A stretch of 58,094 bases of DNA from a virus, in the IMG/VR virus record IMGVR_UViG_3300030110_001023, positions 1-58,094 of that record. One strand, 5' to 3'. The notes under the pieces are model-generated. The model saw nothing but the letters and a program-made list of their open reading frames with translations, was not told the origin of the DNA and did not search any database. The translations under genes and the position numbers were made by a program. Numbering within the stretch: position 1 is the stretch's first letter; each line of letters starts with the position of its first letter. Below are positions 22,218 through 32,128 of this stretch, piece after piece.

Positions 22218-23585
22218 ATGACTTCAACATATACGAGTAATCTTGGTATTGAAAAACCAGCTACTGGTGATCAGTCAGGAACATGGGGTGATACCACCAA
22301 TACCAACTTTGATATTGTTGACCGTGCTATTGCAGGTGTCGGCTCTATTACTTTGAGTGGCACGTCACACACGCTGACGACAACAGATGGATCGCTTACA
22401 GACGGAATGTTCAGAGTTCTGGTTTTGGCAGGAAGTCCAACTGGAACAAACACCGTAACAATTTCACCCAACGACCAAGATAAATTTTATCTGGTTAAAA
22501 ACGGAAGTGGGCAAAGCGCAGTTTTTAGCCAAGGAACTGGCGCAAATGTTACCATACCAAACGGCGGTGCAGATATAATCTTTGCAGACGGCGCAGGTAG
22601 TGGTGCTGCTGTTTCCAGTATTTTTGCCAACTCGTTATCTTTTGGAAAAATAAATCTTACATCAGATACGGCTGCTGGAGATGCGGCGGCATTAGGAGCT
22701 ACGGGTAGTGAGGGTTTGATATTAACAGGTCAGGGAAGCACCAATGATGTAACCATCAAAAACGATGCTGACCAAGACGTGTTAGAAATTCCAACAGGAA
22801 CACAAAATGTTACCGTTGCTGGTGACTTTACGGCAGCAGGAACTTTAAATGTTACAGGAGATACATCAGCAGGAGATAGTGCTGCTATAGGCTTTGCGGC
22901 GGCAGATGGTCTTGTTCTAACAGGTCAGGGTTCTACTAATGACGTGACCATTAGGAATGATGCAGATGCTGAAGTTTGTGGCGTACCAACAGGTACAGAT
23001 GATTTACGGTTTCCTGACGATGCAAAGATAGAAATGGGAACTGGCGGCGACTTACAGCTTTATCACGATGCATCAAACAGTTACATCGTTGATAACGGCA
23101 CAGGTAATCTTAAAATTGCTGGTAGCCAGATCGACTTTATGGGTGGTGCTGATAGTGGCGAGACTATGGCTACTCTTGCTGATAACGGCGCTGTCACTTT
23201 GTATCATGACAATACGGCAAGGGTGGCAACCTCAGGAACTGGGATTGCAGTTACGGGAACTGTAATAGCAACAACTGATACTGACACGTCAAATACAGGG
23301 AGTACTGTGTTAGACTTTGGGACAAATCAAAACTTTGTTTTAACGCTTACAGGCAATATTACGCTGGCTAACCCTTCAACAGAACAGGTTGGTCAAGCTG
23401 GCATAATTGTGTTTATACAAGACGGCACAGGTTCAAGAACTGTAACACTTGATACAGACTATGAAAGTCCTGCTGCTGGGGGCATTACCCTTAGTACAAC
23501 AGCGGGTGCCGTAGATGTTGTCCCGTATTTTGTAAAAGCTTCTGGCTCTATTCAACTTGGCGCACCACAACTGGCGTTTGGCTAA
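22218..23585 (+). CDS. Tail fibre-like protein with duplicated repeats
   Basis: 455 residues, starting NLGIEKPATGDQSGTWGDTT, a motif seen at the N-terminus of many marine phage fibre proteins. An about 60-residue unit is duplicated: LTGQGSTNDVTIKNDADQ (about 172-189) and LTGQGSTNDVTIRNDADA (about 235-252). Next comes LQLYHDASNSYIVDNGTGNL, typical of trimeric beta-prism or collar fibre shafts, and a beta-rich end. Likely a host-contact fibre. AAAGGA precedes the ATG. Confidence 0.75.
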   Translation: MTSTYTSNLGIEKPATGDQSGTWGDTTNTNFDIVDRAIAGVGSITLSGTSHTLTTTDGSLTDGMFRVLVLAGSPTGTNTVTISPNDQDKFYLVKNGSGQSAVFSQGTGANVTIPNGGADIIFADGAGSGAAVSSIFANSLSFGKINLTSDTAAGDAAALGATGSEGLILTGQGSTNDVTIKNDADQDVLEIPTGTQNVTVAGDFTAAGTLNVTGDTSAGDSAAIGFAAADGLVLTGQGSTNDVTIRNDADAEVCGVPTGTDDLRFPDDAKIEMGTGGDLQLYHDASNSYIVDNGTGNLKIAGSQIDFMGGADSGETMATLADNGAVTLYHDNTARVATSGTGIAVTGTVIATTDTDTSNTGSTVLDFGTNQNFVLTLTGNITLANPSTEQVGQAGIIVFIQDGTGSRTVTLDTDYESPAAGGITLSTTAGAVDVVPYFVKASGSIQLGAPQLAFG

Positions 23586-26071
23586 TGACTATGTTTTCTT
23601 CTTTTTGGATGGCGAATGCTGGCGGTGCTTCTGGGTACGCTGTTGAAAACAGTGCCCGGTTTGACTCTGCTAGTAGTCAATATCTGTCCAGAGCAAACAG
23701 TGGCACCCCTACATCTACCAATGAGTTTACAGTAAGTTGGTGGTGGAAAGATGCCACTCCCGATAAATCATACACGGAAAGCGGCAACTACACTCACTTT
23801 GGCATGAGTCCAACCGCAAACTTCTTTTATATAGGGGTAGGGGCTGGAGCTTCAGCGGGTACTTACGAATTTAATGTTTACTCTAAAGACTCAAGTGGAA
23901 CTACCAGAACAGATTATGACAAAGCCAACTTGCGCGACCCTAATGGGTGGAACCATTTTGTTGTAGCTATTGATACTGATCAGTCAACCGCTGGAAATAG
24001 AAAACGTATGTATCGAAATGGAGTTGAGGTAACAAAACGAGCCTCTTCTGACTTTGGATCAGGTGTAACTTTCCCTGGTATGGCAGACGGGCAAAGCATG
24101 TACTGGGCTTATAACGGTTCATCTGGAAATTACATGATGGGATATCTTGCTCAATGCGCCTTCGTAGATGGGCAGCAGCTAACCCCATCAGATTTTGGAG
24201 AGCATTCAAATGAAGGGGTATGGCGTCCTAAAGATTTATCCGGTTTAACTTTTGGAAGTTACGGGCATTGGCTTAAATTTGAAGATAGTTCAAACGTAGG
24301 ATTAGACAGTAGCGGCAACTCAAATAACTTTACGAATAACAATACTGTCATTCAGACTAACGACTCGCCTACTAAAAATTATGCGGTGTTAACGCCTCTT
24401 AGCGCACAACAAAGTGGCGAGTTGTCTAAAGCAAATACCGCGACAACTTCTGGTTCCGATCAGGGAATGACCTTTGCAAGTTTTCCTGTAACGACTGGTC
24501 AAAAAGTTTACATAGAGGCTACTTGTTCTGGGGCTACTTCGTGCATGACAGGTTGCGTAAAGGCAATATCAGCAACAACCAGAGACCCTACTTCTGATTT
24601 TGACGGCCTTGAAACTGCTGACGGCGGTGCTGGTCGGCTGCTTCATGTTGGGCTAGGAGATGTTTTTAATTCTGACGGCAATTACAGCGCAACAAACTAC
24701 GCTCCAAATGATAGCGTTCCCGTCACCCATATGATTGCCCTTGATCTAGTTAATGACAAGATTTATTGGGGCGATGCTGGGGTGGGTGCAAGTGGATGGT
24801 CGAATGGTTCGGGTAGTTTTAATCAAGCCTTTGGTTCAGCAGTTGGAGTTGATTTGACGGCTAACCTAGATTGGTTCTTTGCCTTTAGGCCGTTTGGTGG
24901 AACTATTGAGGTAAATTTTGGTGCAACAGCTTTTACTGTCAGCCCACCAACTGGTTATAGTTCAGGTTATTCGGCAGCTATTGAAAGAGAAAATCGTGAG
25001 ACTGCTTTGACCATTGAAGACGGCACGGCTCATTTCCAAGCAACTACATACTCAGGCAATGGCGGTTCAAATGAAATTAATCAGTCTGGAAATTCGCAAT
25101 TCCAACCTGACTTGGTATGGCTTAAAGAGCGTGATGGTGGGAATCACGGCACACTAATAGACGCAGTGCGTGGTGCTAATAAAGGTATGTACCCTTCTCT
25201 CAGTAATGCTGAATACACTGAAAGTAACCTAAGTTTTGATGCAGATGGTTTTTCACTGTCAGCGACAGGCTCTGCTGCTCAAGTTAACGGTTCTAGTAAT
25301 ACTTATATTGGTTGGCAGTGGCTTGCTGGCAATGGCACATCTACACCAAGCGGTGGAGATATAGCAACGACTGTATCAGTTAATCAAACAAATGGTTTTT
25401 CTATAGTAAAATGGACGGGTAACGGAAATGATGGGGCTACGATAGCTCATGGTTTGGGTGCGGCCCCTTCATGGATAATATACCGCAAGACAGCCGCACA
25501 ACAATGGTTTGTTCAACATGCAGGTATGACAGGTGGCGTTGCTAATGGCAGTTCAACTAAACAAATGGTTCTTGATGCCATCGGTGGAGAAGGTGGGCCG
25601 TTTAGTGGGGGTTACATTGACACAATTGGTAGCTCAACAATGACTTTACAACAAGGGTCTTCAAGCATTGTGAATTGTAACGATAGTGGTGCAGAGTACA
25701 TTGGATGGTTTTGGTGCGAAAAACCCGGATTTAGTGCATTTGGTTCCTACGAAGGGACTGGCAATGCAAATTACGGCGCTTTTGTGGATTTAAAATTTAA
25801 GCCCGCATTCCTTATGGTTAAAAATGTAGACGCAAACGGTGGATGGGCTATGTACGATAATGCTAGAACGCCGTTTAACCCAAGCAACAAAAATATAAAT
25901 GCAAATGCAAACGCTGCTGAATATTCACCTGATTATCCAATAGACTTTTTGTCCAACGGATTTAAAGTTAGGGATGCTCAAGCGTATGTAAACACTGATG
26001 GTCAAACTTATATCTACATGGCTTTTGCGGAACATCCCTTCGCGGGAACAACACCATCCACGGCATACTAG
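23585..26071 (+). CDS. Tail spike/fibre with LamG-like lectin domains
   Basis: 828 residues, start by TAATG overlap. Residues about 20-230 (ARFDSASSQYLSRANSGTPT, FTVSWWWKDATP, GYLAQCAFVDGQQLTPSDFG) form a concanavalin/LamG-type domain as in many marine phage tail proteins. From about 600 on, GFSIVKWTGNGNDGATIAHG, then FLMVKNVDANGGWAMYDNAR match the repeated C-terminal fold (DUF7483-like) of such proteins. Probable receptor-binding spike. No depolymerase active-site motif recognised. Confidence 0.75.
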   Translation: MTMFSSFWMANAGGASGYAVENSARFDSASSQYLSRANSGTPTSTNEFTVSWWWKDATPDKSYTESGNYTHFGMSPTANFFYIGVGAGASAGTYEFNVYSKDSSGTTRTDYDKANLRDPNGWNHFVVAIDTDQSTAGNRKRMYRNGVEVTKRASSDFGSGVTFPGMADGQSMYWAYNGSSGNYMMGYLAQCAFVDGQQLTPSDFGEHSNEGVWRPKDLSGLTFGSYGHWLKFEDSSNVGLDSSGNSNNFTNNNTVIQTNDSPTKNYAVLTPLSAQQSGELSKANTATTSGSDQGMTFASFPVTTGQKVYIEATCSGATSCMTGCVKAISATTRDPTSDFDGLETADGGAGRLLHVGLGDVFNSDGNYSATNYAPNDSVPVTHMIALDLVNDKIYWGDAGVGASGWSNGSGSFNQAFGSAVGVDLTANLDWFFAFRPFGGTIEVNFGATAFTVSPPTGYSSGYSAAIERENRETALTIEDGTAHFQATTYSGNGGSNEINQSGNSQFQPDLVWLKERDGGNHGTLIDAVRGANKGMYPSLSNAEYTESNLSFDADGFSLSATGSAAQVNGSSNTYIGWQWLAGNGTSTPSGGDIATTVSVNQTNGFSIVKWTGNGNDGATIAHGLGAAPSWIIYRKTAAQQWFVQHAGMTGGVANGSSTKQMVLDAIGGEGGPFSGGYIDTIGSSTMTLQQGSSSIVNCNDSGAEYIGWFWCEKPGFSAFGSYEGTGNANYGAFVDLKFKPAFLMVKNVDANGGWAMYDNARTPFNPSNKNINANANAAEYSPDYPIDFLSNGFKVRDAQAYVNTDGQTYIYMAFAEHPFAGTTPSTAY

Positions 26072-26080
26072 GAGATAAAG

Positions 26081-26632
26081 ATGTTTGTGTTAAACGATAA
26101 AACGGTTTTGCAATCGGGTAAATCTTGGACAGATGATAACGGTCTTACGCACCCAAGTAACTGGGCAAGTGCATGGTCGGTTGACGATAAAGCGGCTTAC
26201 GGTATTAAAGAGGTAAGCATACAAACAAAACCTGATGAAAAATTTTATTGGGTGACTGGCCCAGCTTTAGACGGTTCTTGGACTTCTACGGAAAAAAACT
26301 TAAACGATGTTACACAAACGGTTCTTGGCGAAGACGTTACTACAAAAGGTCTTAAATCAGAGTGGATTAATAGGACAAAAAAAACAGCAAATTCTTTGTT
26401 GGCTCCTACTGATTGGCAAGTAATCGCTAAAGCAGATCGTGACCGCGCTATTGATTCAAACGTAGCAACTTACCGTGCGGCTGTTGTTACCAAGTGTGCC
26501 GCTATAGAAACGTCCATTACCAATGCCGCTAATCTAAATGCCTTTAAGGCGTTATTTGATGTGCCTGTGGACAGCGATGGTAATCCTACAGGTAACGCAC
26601 CTATGTATGATTGGCCTGTGATGGGTGAGTAA
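26081..26632 (+). CDS. Putative tail fibre assembly-type protein
   Basis: 183 residues. The C-terminal section LLAPTDWQVIAKADRDRAID and VATYRAAVVTKCAAIETSI resembles the TDW...YR helix pattern at the end of tail fibre assembly (Tfa) and DUF4376-type proteins, usually encoded after the fibre gene, as here. The N-terminus is beta-rich (SVDDKAAYGIKEV). Would act as chaperone or distal cap of the upstream spike; by analogy only. Confidence 0.6.
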   Translation: MFVLNDKTVLQSGKSWTDDNGLTHPSNWASAWSVDDKAAYGIKEVSIQTKPDEKFYWVTGPALDGSWTSTEKNLNDVTQTVLGEDVTTKGLKSEWINRTKKTANSLLAPTDWQVIAKADRDRAIDSNVATYRAAVVTKCAAIETSITNAANLNAFKALFDVPVDSDGNPTGNAPMYDWPVMGE

Positions 26633-28492
26633 ATGCCCCTTCAAGACCTTAAATTTCGTGCTGGCGTTAACAGAGAAACCACATCTTATTCAAATGAAGG
26701 TGGTTGGTTTGACGTTGATAAGGTGCGCTTTCGTGACCAATATCCTGAAAAGATTGGTGGGTGGCAGAAATATTCTGGCTCTCAATTTTTAGGAACGTGC
26801 AGGTCTTTGTACGGATGGGTTGCTCTTGACGGGTCAATATATGTAGGTGTTGGGACAAATAAAAAGTTTTATGTTGAAGAAGGGGAAACATATTTCGACA
26901 TAACCCCAATAAGAAAAACAACAACAAACGCAGCTACGTTTGCAGCTTCTAATGGTTCAGCGACTATTACAGTAAGTGATTCAAATCATGGTGCTGGCGT
27001 TGGAGACTTTGTAACATTTAGCGGCGCAGTTTCTTTAGGTGGTACTATTACTGCTGCTGTATTAAACGCAGAACATGAAATAGTTACAGTACCAAACTCT
27101 TCTACATACACAATAACAGCTTCAGCTACAGCAAACTCAAGCGATACGGGTAATGGCGGTGGATCAGTAACTGCTGTCTATCAAATAAACATAGGACTAG
27201 ACACTGGTGTTAGTGGTTCAGGTTGGGGTGTTGGAACTTGGGGCCGTGGTACTTGGGGTTCAGCGTCTACAAGCACTGTAGCTTCTGCTCAACTTGGGCT
27301 GTGGAGCCAAGATAACTTTGGTGAAGACCTGCTGTTAAATCAACGCCAAGGTAATATTTATTATTGGGATGCATCAAGCGGCACAAGCACAAGAGCCGTT
27401 GTGTTATCAAGTTTGGCTAACTCAAATCTCGCACCTACTATTGCAAAGCAAATTTTGGTTTCTGACAGAGACAGACATGTTCTTGCTTTTGGATGTGATG
27501 ATGAGTCGTCAATAGGAACACAAGACCCGCTATTAATACGTTTTGCAGATCAAGAGTCTTTGACTGATTGGGAAACAAGAACCGATAATACAGCAGGTAG
27601 TTTAAGGCTTGGCACAGGATCAGAGATAGTTTGTGCCAAAGAAACCCGAGAAGAGATACTCGTTTGGACAGATGTGTCGCTTCATTCCGTGCGCTTTATT
27701 GGACCGCCGTTTACTTTTGGTCTCAGGCAGGTATCTGGTTTAATAACAATCATATCCCCTAACGCATCTATAGCAGTTGAAGACTTTGCTGTGTGGATGG
27801 GGCGCGATGATTTCTTTGTGTACAAAGGCGGGGTCAATACACTGCCCTGCACAGTAAAGCAGTATGTGTTTTCTGATTTAAACCAAGCCCAAACTCAAAA
27901 GATTTTCTGTGGCGTTAATTCAGCTTTTAGTGAAATCTGGTGGTTCTATCCATCATCTAGTTCTTTGGAAAATGATCGTTATGTGGTTTGGAACTACACA
28001 AACAATCTCTGGTATTACGGGAATTTATTTAGAACTGCTTGGTTAGACAGGGGGATTAAAGACTTTCCTATTGGAGCATCAAGTGACGGTTATCTTTATA
28101 ACCATGAGTTTGGCTTAGATGACGGGTCTACTGATCCTGCATCACCCATATCTTCTTTCATTGAATCATCTCAGGTAGACATTGGGCAAGGCGATAACTT
28201 TGCTTTTGTAAACAGGATTATTCCAGATATATCTTTTTCAACCAGCACAGTATCTGATCCAAGTGCAAATGTAATTTTAAAAAGTAGAAATTTTCCCGGT
28301 GGCGGCTTTCAACAAACAGATACAACTGGCGTAACGCAAACAGCGACCACGCCAGTTGAACTGTACACAGAGAAGGCTGACATACGATTGCGTGGGCGCT
28401 CTATGACTTTAAGAGTAGAGTCAAATGCAACTGGCGTTCAATGGAAACTTGGTACGCCACGCATGAACATACGCCCTGATGGGCGGCGATAA
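26633..28492 (+). CDS. Tail stabilisation / tail-tube B-type protein
   Basis: 619 residues. LQDLKFRAGVNRETTSYSNE, GWFDVDKVRFRDQYPEKIGG and GWQKYSG start a protein class found next to adaptor genes in P22- and T7-like phages (P22 gp10-type DNA stabilisation, T7 gp12-type nozzle). The middle is beta-propeller-like (SLHSVRFIGPPFTFGLRQVS, VWMGRDDFFVYKG). A GWGVGTWGRGTWGS insert (about 199-212) shares the WGxGTWG element with the protein at 21397. Starts straight after the preceding stop. Confidence 0.72.
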   Translation: MPLQDLKFRAGVNRETTSYSNEGGWFDVDKVRFRDQYPEKIGGWQKYSGSQFLGTCRSLYGWVALDGSIYVGVGTNKKFYVEEGETYFDITPIRKTTTNAATFAASNGSATITVSDSNHGAGVGDFVTFSGAVSLGGTITAAVLNAEHEIVTVPNSSTYTITASATANSSDTGNGGGSVTAVYQINIGLDTGVSGSGWGVGTWGRGTWGSASTSTVASAQLGLWSQDNFGEDLLLNQRQGNIYYWDASSGTSTRAVVLSSLANSNLAPTIAKQILVSDRDRHVLAFGCDDESSIGTQDPLLIRFADQESLTDWETRTDNTAGSLRLGTGSEIVCAKETREEILVWTDVSLHSVRFIGPPFTFGLRQVSGLITIISPNASIAVEDFAVWMGRDDFFVYKGGVNTLPCTVKQYVFSDLNQAQTQKIFCGVNSAFSEIWWFYPSSSSLENDRYVVWNYTNNLWYYGNLFRTAWLDRGIKDFPIGASSDGYLYNHEFGLDDGSTDPASPISSFIESSQVDIGQGDNFAFVNRIIPDISFSTSTVSDPSANVILKSRNFPGGGFQQTDTTGVTQTATTPVELYTEKADIRLRGRSMTLRVESNATGVQWKLGTPRMNIRPDGRR

Positions 28493-28797
28493 TGGCAAGG
28501 AGGCCGATAGCACCAGCAGCACCAACATTTTTAACACCACCAGCAAACTACGATGTGGGTTACTTTGGTGCCCTCTCTGCAAACTTAAATATACTGGTGG
28601 GTCAAATCGAAAACCCCGGCTTAGTTCGTGCTGAGGGTTTAACACTAACAAACTTAAAAACAAACGATACGGAACTTGGGGCTGGAGACGTTTTTGAGGT
28701 AGATGGATTTTTAAAAGTAAGTAGAATACATAATCCGCATGTTGCGGGGAATACCAGTACAGGATCAGTAGGTTCTGTTACAGTATCGATTAGTTAG
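28492..28797 (+). CDS. Small virion protein with GSVGxVTVxIS C-terminus (101 aa)
   Basis: Starts by TAATG overlap with the tail protein. Ala/Pro-rich N-terminus, then ANLNILVGQIENPGLVRAEG and a C-terminal GSVGSVTVSIS that is nearly the same as the end of the protein at 19199-19543. Probably a tail or neck accessory component using the shared end for docking. Function unknown. Confidence 0.62.
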   Translation: MARRPIAPAAPTFLTPPANYDVGYFGALSANLNILVGQIENPGLVRAEGLTLTNLKTNDTELGAGDVFEVDGFLKVSRIHNPHVAGNTSTGSVGSVTVSIS

Positions 28798-28806
28798 GAG
28801 GGCGTG

Positions 28807-30639
28807 ATGAGCCTAGTAGAAGCAGCAGAAGCGGTAAGGCAGAAAGGACGATTTGGCGATACCGTTCTCATGCACGTCAACCCCGAAGAAGCCAAGGCTT
28901 TGGCTCATGGATCAGGTGGTTACCTAACAACAAATCCTGACACTGGATTACCAGAAGCGTTTCTTCCTGCACTGCTTCCCATTATCGGGGGACTTGGTGG
29001 CACTGCTTTAGCAACATCAGGTGCTTTAACTGGTCTTGGTGCAGCGGGTGCTTTTCTTAGCGCCAATCCATTCTTAGCAGGAGCGATAGGCTCTGGATTG
29101 GGAAAGTTTATTGGAACGGGTGATTTAGGTGAGGGTCTCAAGACTGGTCTTATATCTGGTGTAACTGGTGGCTTGCTTCAGGGTTTATCTGGCGGTGAGT
29201 TTATTAATACACCAGAGGCTATTGGTGGTGTAGAGCAACTAGCTAATGTTCCTAATGTTACTGTTGATCAAGCGGTTGCTATTAAACAAGCTGCTGATGC
29301 AGCGGGAAACATTGGGCAGGTAAAAACCTTAGGAATACCGGGGTCAGAAAATATATTAAAAGAGGTGCAAAAGTCTGCTGCTTCTTTGCCAGCAGGTTAT
29401 AATCCTAGTGAAAGCATCACTACTGCTGGTACAGGAGTACTTTCACCTTCGACTGCTCCTTATATAGACCCAACCACGGGGCTTCTACAGGAGGGTAACC
29501 TAAACATAGCGGGTGAGCTTGCTGGTGGGGTGGGCAGTGCTATCCTTGGAGATGCAATGGACCCACAAACTGTAAACTTTGATGACGTTGCAACGAGAAA
29601 GTCTTATGACGCACCAGAGAGGATTGGCGTAAGAGAGCGTTTCTTACCCGATGAAGATTTCAGAGGCGGCGTAGATCCAGAGTTCGATTACTTCGGCGAA
29701 ACGACTTATGCTGCTGATGGCGGTCCAATCAAAATGCAAGACGGTGGTGTCACTAGTTTTAGTTCAAGTAAAGATGTAGCTGATGCGTTCTCTCAAGGAT
29801 TACCAGCAGCCGCATACGCTGAACAAATGCGCCGTGGTGTTATGGGCGATAAATCTTTTACTGCTGCTTACATGGATGCTATGTCAAAATTGTTCAACAT
29901 GTTCCGTAGCGAAGAGGGCCAGCGCGGTGGTCGGATTGCTGAAAAGGTAGGTCCAAAATTAGTTGATAGAAACAGAGCAGATAGGGTTCTTCAGGAATTA
30001 TTGGGCAGTGATGAGTTTGTTATTCCTGTTGATCAAACAGTAGACATGCCTAAAACCCCCACACGCCGTTACGATGGTGGCGCAATCAAAATGCAGGACG
30101 GCATGGGTTTAGCGGCTATGGCTGGTGTGATGGATGATGCAGACCCAGACTCTGCTATGATGCAAATACAATCAATGATGATGGAAGGCCAGCAAGGTGA
30201 CGAAGATACATCTAACATTATTATTGACGAGGCAATATCAGCTATTCGAGGTGAACATGCGAACCCAGAAGTTGCCATACAAGCCTTTGTTGAACAATAC
30301 GGAGAAAACGCACTTGATGTTTTGGTAACGCAAGTTCAGCAAGAAGAGATGCTAGAACAGATGGGACGCAATCAAGACATGCTTGTTGAAGGCGACGGTA
30401 TGATTGAAGGCATGGGCAAGGGCCGTGATGACATGGTGCAAGCAACACTAGAGGGGGAGCAAGACGTTCTTCTTTCTGACGGAGAGTTTGTGCTTCCTGC
30501 TGACGTTGTCTCTGGCATAGGCGACGGTAGTTCTAAAGCTGGAGAAGCAGAACTGATGGCGCTTATAGATCGTGTAAGGACACGGCGTACTGGAACTAAG
30601 GAGCCACCGAACATGGTTGGGGAGGTGCTTCCTGCATGA
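28807..30639 (+). CDS. Internal virion / ejection-type protein
   Basis: 610 residues from ATG 28807 (GGAGGG 5 nt upstream favours this over the GTG one codon earlier). Residues about 55-140 are a Gly/Ala/Leu-rich hydrophobic stretch (LLPIIGGLGGTALATSGALT), like membrane-inserting segments of ejected proteins. GGPIKMQDGGVTSF and GGAIKMQDGMG (about 300 and 420) share the KMQDG motif. The C-terminus is acidic and Met-rich (MVQATLEGEQDVLLSDGEFV). Likely ejected with DNA to help form the channel across the envelope; inferred from composition and order. Confidence 0.65.
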   Translation: MSLVEAAEAVRQKGRFGDTVLMHVNPEEAKALAHGSGGYLTTNPDTGLPEAFLPALLPIIGGLGGTALATSGALTGLGAAGAFLSANPFLAGAIGSGLGKFIGTGDLGEGLKTGLISGVTGGLLQGLSGGEFINTPEAIGGVEQLANVPNVTVDQAVAIKQAADAAGNIGQVKTLGIPGSENILKEVQKSAASLPAGYNPSESITTAGTGVLSPSTAPYIDPTTGLLQEGNLNIAGELAGGVGSAILGDAMDPQTVNFDDVATRKSYDAPERIGVRERFLPDEDFRGGVDPEFDYFGETTYAADGGPIKMQDGGVTSFSSSKDVADAFSQGLPAAAYAEQMRRGVMGDKSFTAAYMDAMSKLFNMFRSEEGQRGGRIAEKVGPKLVDRNRADRVLQELLGSDEFVIPVDQTVDMPKTPTRRYDGGAIKMQDGMGLAAMAGVMDDADPDSAMMQIQSMMMEGQQGDEDTSNIIIDEAISAIRGEHANPEVAIQAFVEQYGENALDVLVTQVQQEEMLEQMGRNQDMLVEGDGMIEGMGKGRDDMVQATLEGEQDVLLSDGEFVLPADVVSGIGDGSSKAGEAELMALIDRVRTRRTGTKEPPNMVGEVLPA

Positions 30640-31052
30640 TTGTTTCCCTAGTACCTGTTGAGTACATCGATAGAGAATGGGATCATGTTGCTAATTTAAT
30701 ATCGAAAGCTGTTCAGCGTTCTGGTGGCAGATGGGATATTGGTTCTGTTTATGAAGAGGTAAAGGCTGGTTATCAACAACTGTTCATTGTTTATGATGAA
30801 GACAAGAAAGAAACGAAAGCAGCTTGGACATCTAAGTTTCTTGATTATCCGGGAGCTAAGTCTTTGCAGACTATTTTTATAGGCGGTTCTGGATATGATG
30901 AGTGGTTTGATGAGGTAAATGATTTTATAAGACGGTGGGCATCTGAAAACGATTGTAAGTTTGTTGAGTTCATTGGGCGTAAAGGTTGGGAAAGAAAGCT
31001 AAAAAAGATTGGCTGGACTTCTGAATATTATTCTTATCGTATGGAGATATAG
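30636..31052 (+). CDS. GNAT-like internal protein (T7 gp13-type context)
   Basis: 138 residues, start by ATGA overlap. QLFIVYDEDKKETKAAWTSK, LQTIFIGGSGYDEW, FVEFIGRKGWERKLKKIGW fit a small GNAT-fold acyltransferase, a type often encoded just before the large internal virion proteins of podoviruses. The acetyl-CoA loop is poorly conserved, so a structural role is possible. Confidence 0.62.
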   Translation: MIVSLVPVEYIDREWDHVANLISKAVQRSGGRWDIGSVYEEVKAGYQQLFIVYDEDKKETKAAWTSKFLDYPGAKSLQTIFIGGSGYDEWFDEVNDFIRRWASENDCKFVEFIGRKGWERKLKKIGWTSEYYSYRMEI

Positions 31053-31054
31053 TC

Positions 31055-32113
31055 ATGGGTAAAGGCGGCGGCGGTGGTGGTTCTCCTCCCCCACAAACAT
31101 CACAGGTAACTCAGACTACAAGTAACCTTCCTGAATATGTAGAACCTTATTTTAAAAGGTTGCTAGATAGAGCGGAGGGGCAGACTAATTTACCTTACGA
31201 AACCTATGGTCAAACAAGGATTGCTCTGCCTACAACAGCAGGTGCTGCCTCTGAAACAATGGTAACTGACATTGCTCAAGACCCTACCACAAGTGCAATG
31301 TTTGATGTGGCGGGACTGGAGTTTGCAGAACAGATTACTCGTCCTACACAATTTACAGGAACAGACTTAGTTACTCAGTTTGACCCAACCGCTACATATG
31401 AAGCTTATGCTGCGCCAACAGAAAGTGTTATGGCAGCAACTGACCCTCGTGATAATTTACAAAGCTTTATAAATCCATACCTTGAAAACGTGCTTGCCCA
31501 GCAAGAAGCTTCGGCAAGACGCAGGTTCGATGAAGCGCAAGCTGGCAGAGATTTTCAAGCTAGGGACGCATTTAGTGGAAGCCGAAGGTTTGTTCCTACC
31601 GCACTAGCGCAGCGTGATCTTGATGAAAGATTAGATCGAATGGGTGGAGAGGCGCGGTCTCAAGCATTTGATCGTGCCCTTGCTGCTGCAACTGGACAAC
31701 AAGAACTAGCTGTAAAAACAAGAGCGCAAGCTCTCCAAGATGCAGCAGCGCAACAAGCCACCCGTTTAAAAGCAGCAGAGACGGCTGACCGTTTGGGACT
31801 AGCTGGTGCAGAAGCTTTGTTGGGTGTAGCCCCTGCCAAGCAACAAACAAGGCTTGAGCAAGCCTCTTCTTTGGGAGCGGTGGGTGAAGCACAGCGTTTA
31901 AGAAATCAAGCAGAGCTTGATCAAGCGTATCAAGACTTTATCAATCAGCGTGATTATGAAAGAGGTCAACTGCAATTCCTGTCATCTATTCTTCGAGGTG
32001 TACCGATTACGCCTGAGTCTGAGGTGCGTAGGTTAGAGCCGCCTCCCAGCCCGTACACCCCATTGCTTAGTCTTGGTCTGGGCGCAGCAGGACTGTCAAA
32101 AATACTAGGTTAA
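31055..32113 (+). CDS. Internal virion protein (352 aa)
   Basis: MGKGGGGGGSPPPQTSQVTQ, a Gly/Pro-rich start, then YVEPYFKRLLDRAEG, and a long helical Ala/Gln/Arg-rich centre (about 130-300: LDERLDRMGGEARSQAFDRA). The C-terminus is Pro-rich and ends in a short hydrophobic helix. This layout is common in marine podoviruses between GNAT-like and giant internal genes, and suits a helical, channel-forming ejection protein. Function inferred from context. Confidence 0.68.
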   Translation: MGKGGGGGGSPPPQTSQVTQTTSNLPEYVEPYFKRLLDRAEGQTNLPYETYGQTRIALPTTAGAASETMVTDIAQDPTTSAMFDVAGLEFAEQITRPTQFTGTDLVTQFDPTATYEAYAAPTESVMAATDPRDNLQSFINPYLENVLAQQEASARRRFDEAQAGRDFQARDAFSGSRRFVPTALAQRDLDERLDRMGGEARSQAFDRALAAATGQQELAVKTRAQALQDAAAQQATRLKAAETADRLGLAGAEALLGVAPAKQQTRLEQASSLGAVGEAQRLRNQAELDQAYQDFINQRDYERGQLQFLSSILRGVPITPESEVRRLEPPPSPYTPLLSLGLGAAGLSKILG

Positions 32114-32128
32114 ATACGGAGACGTAAG

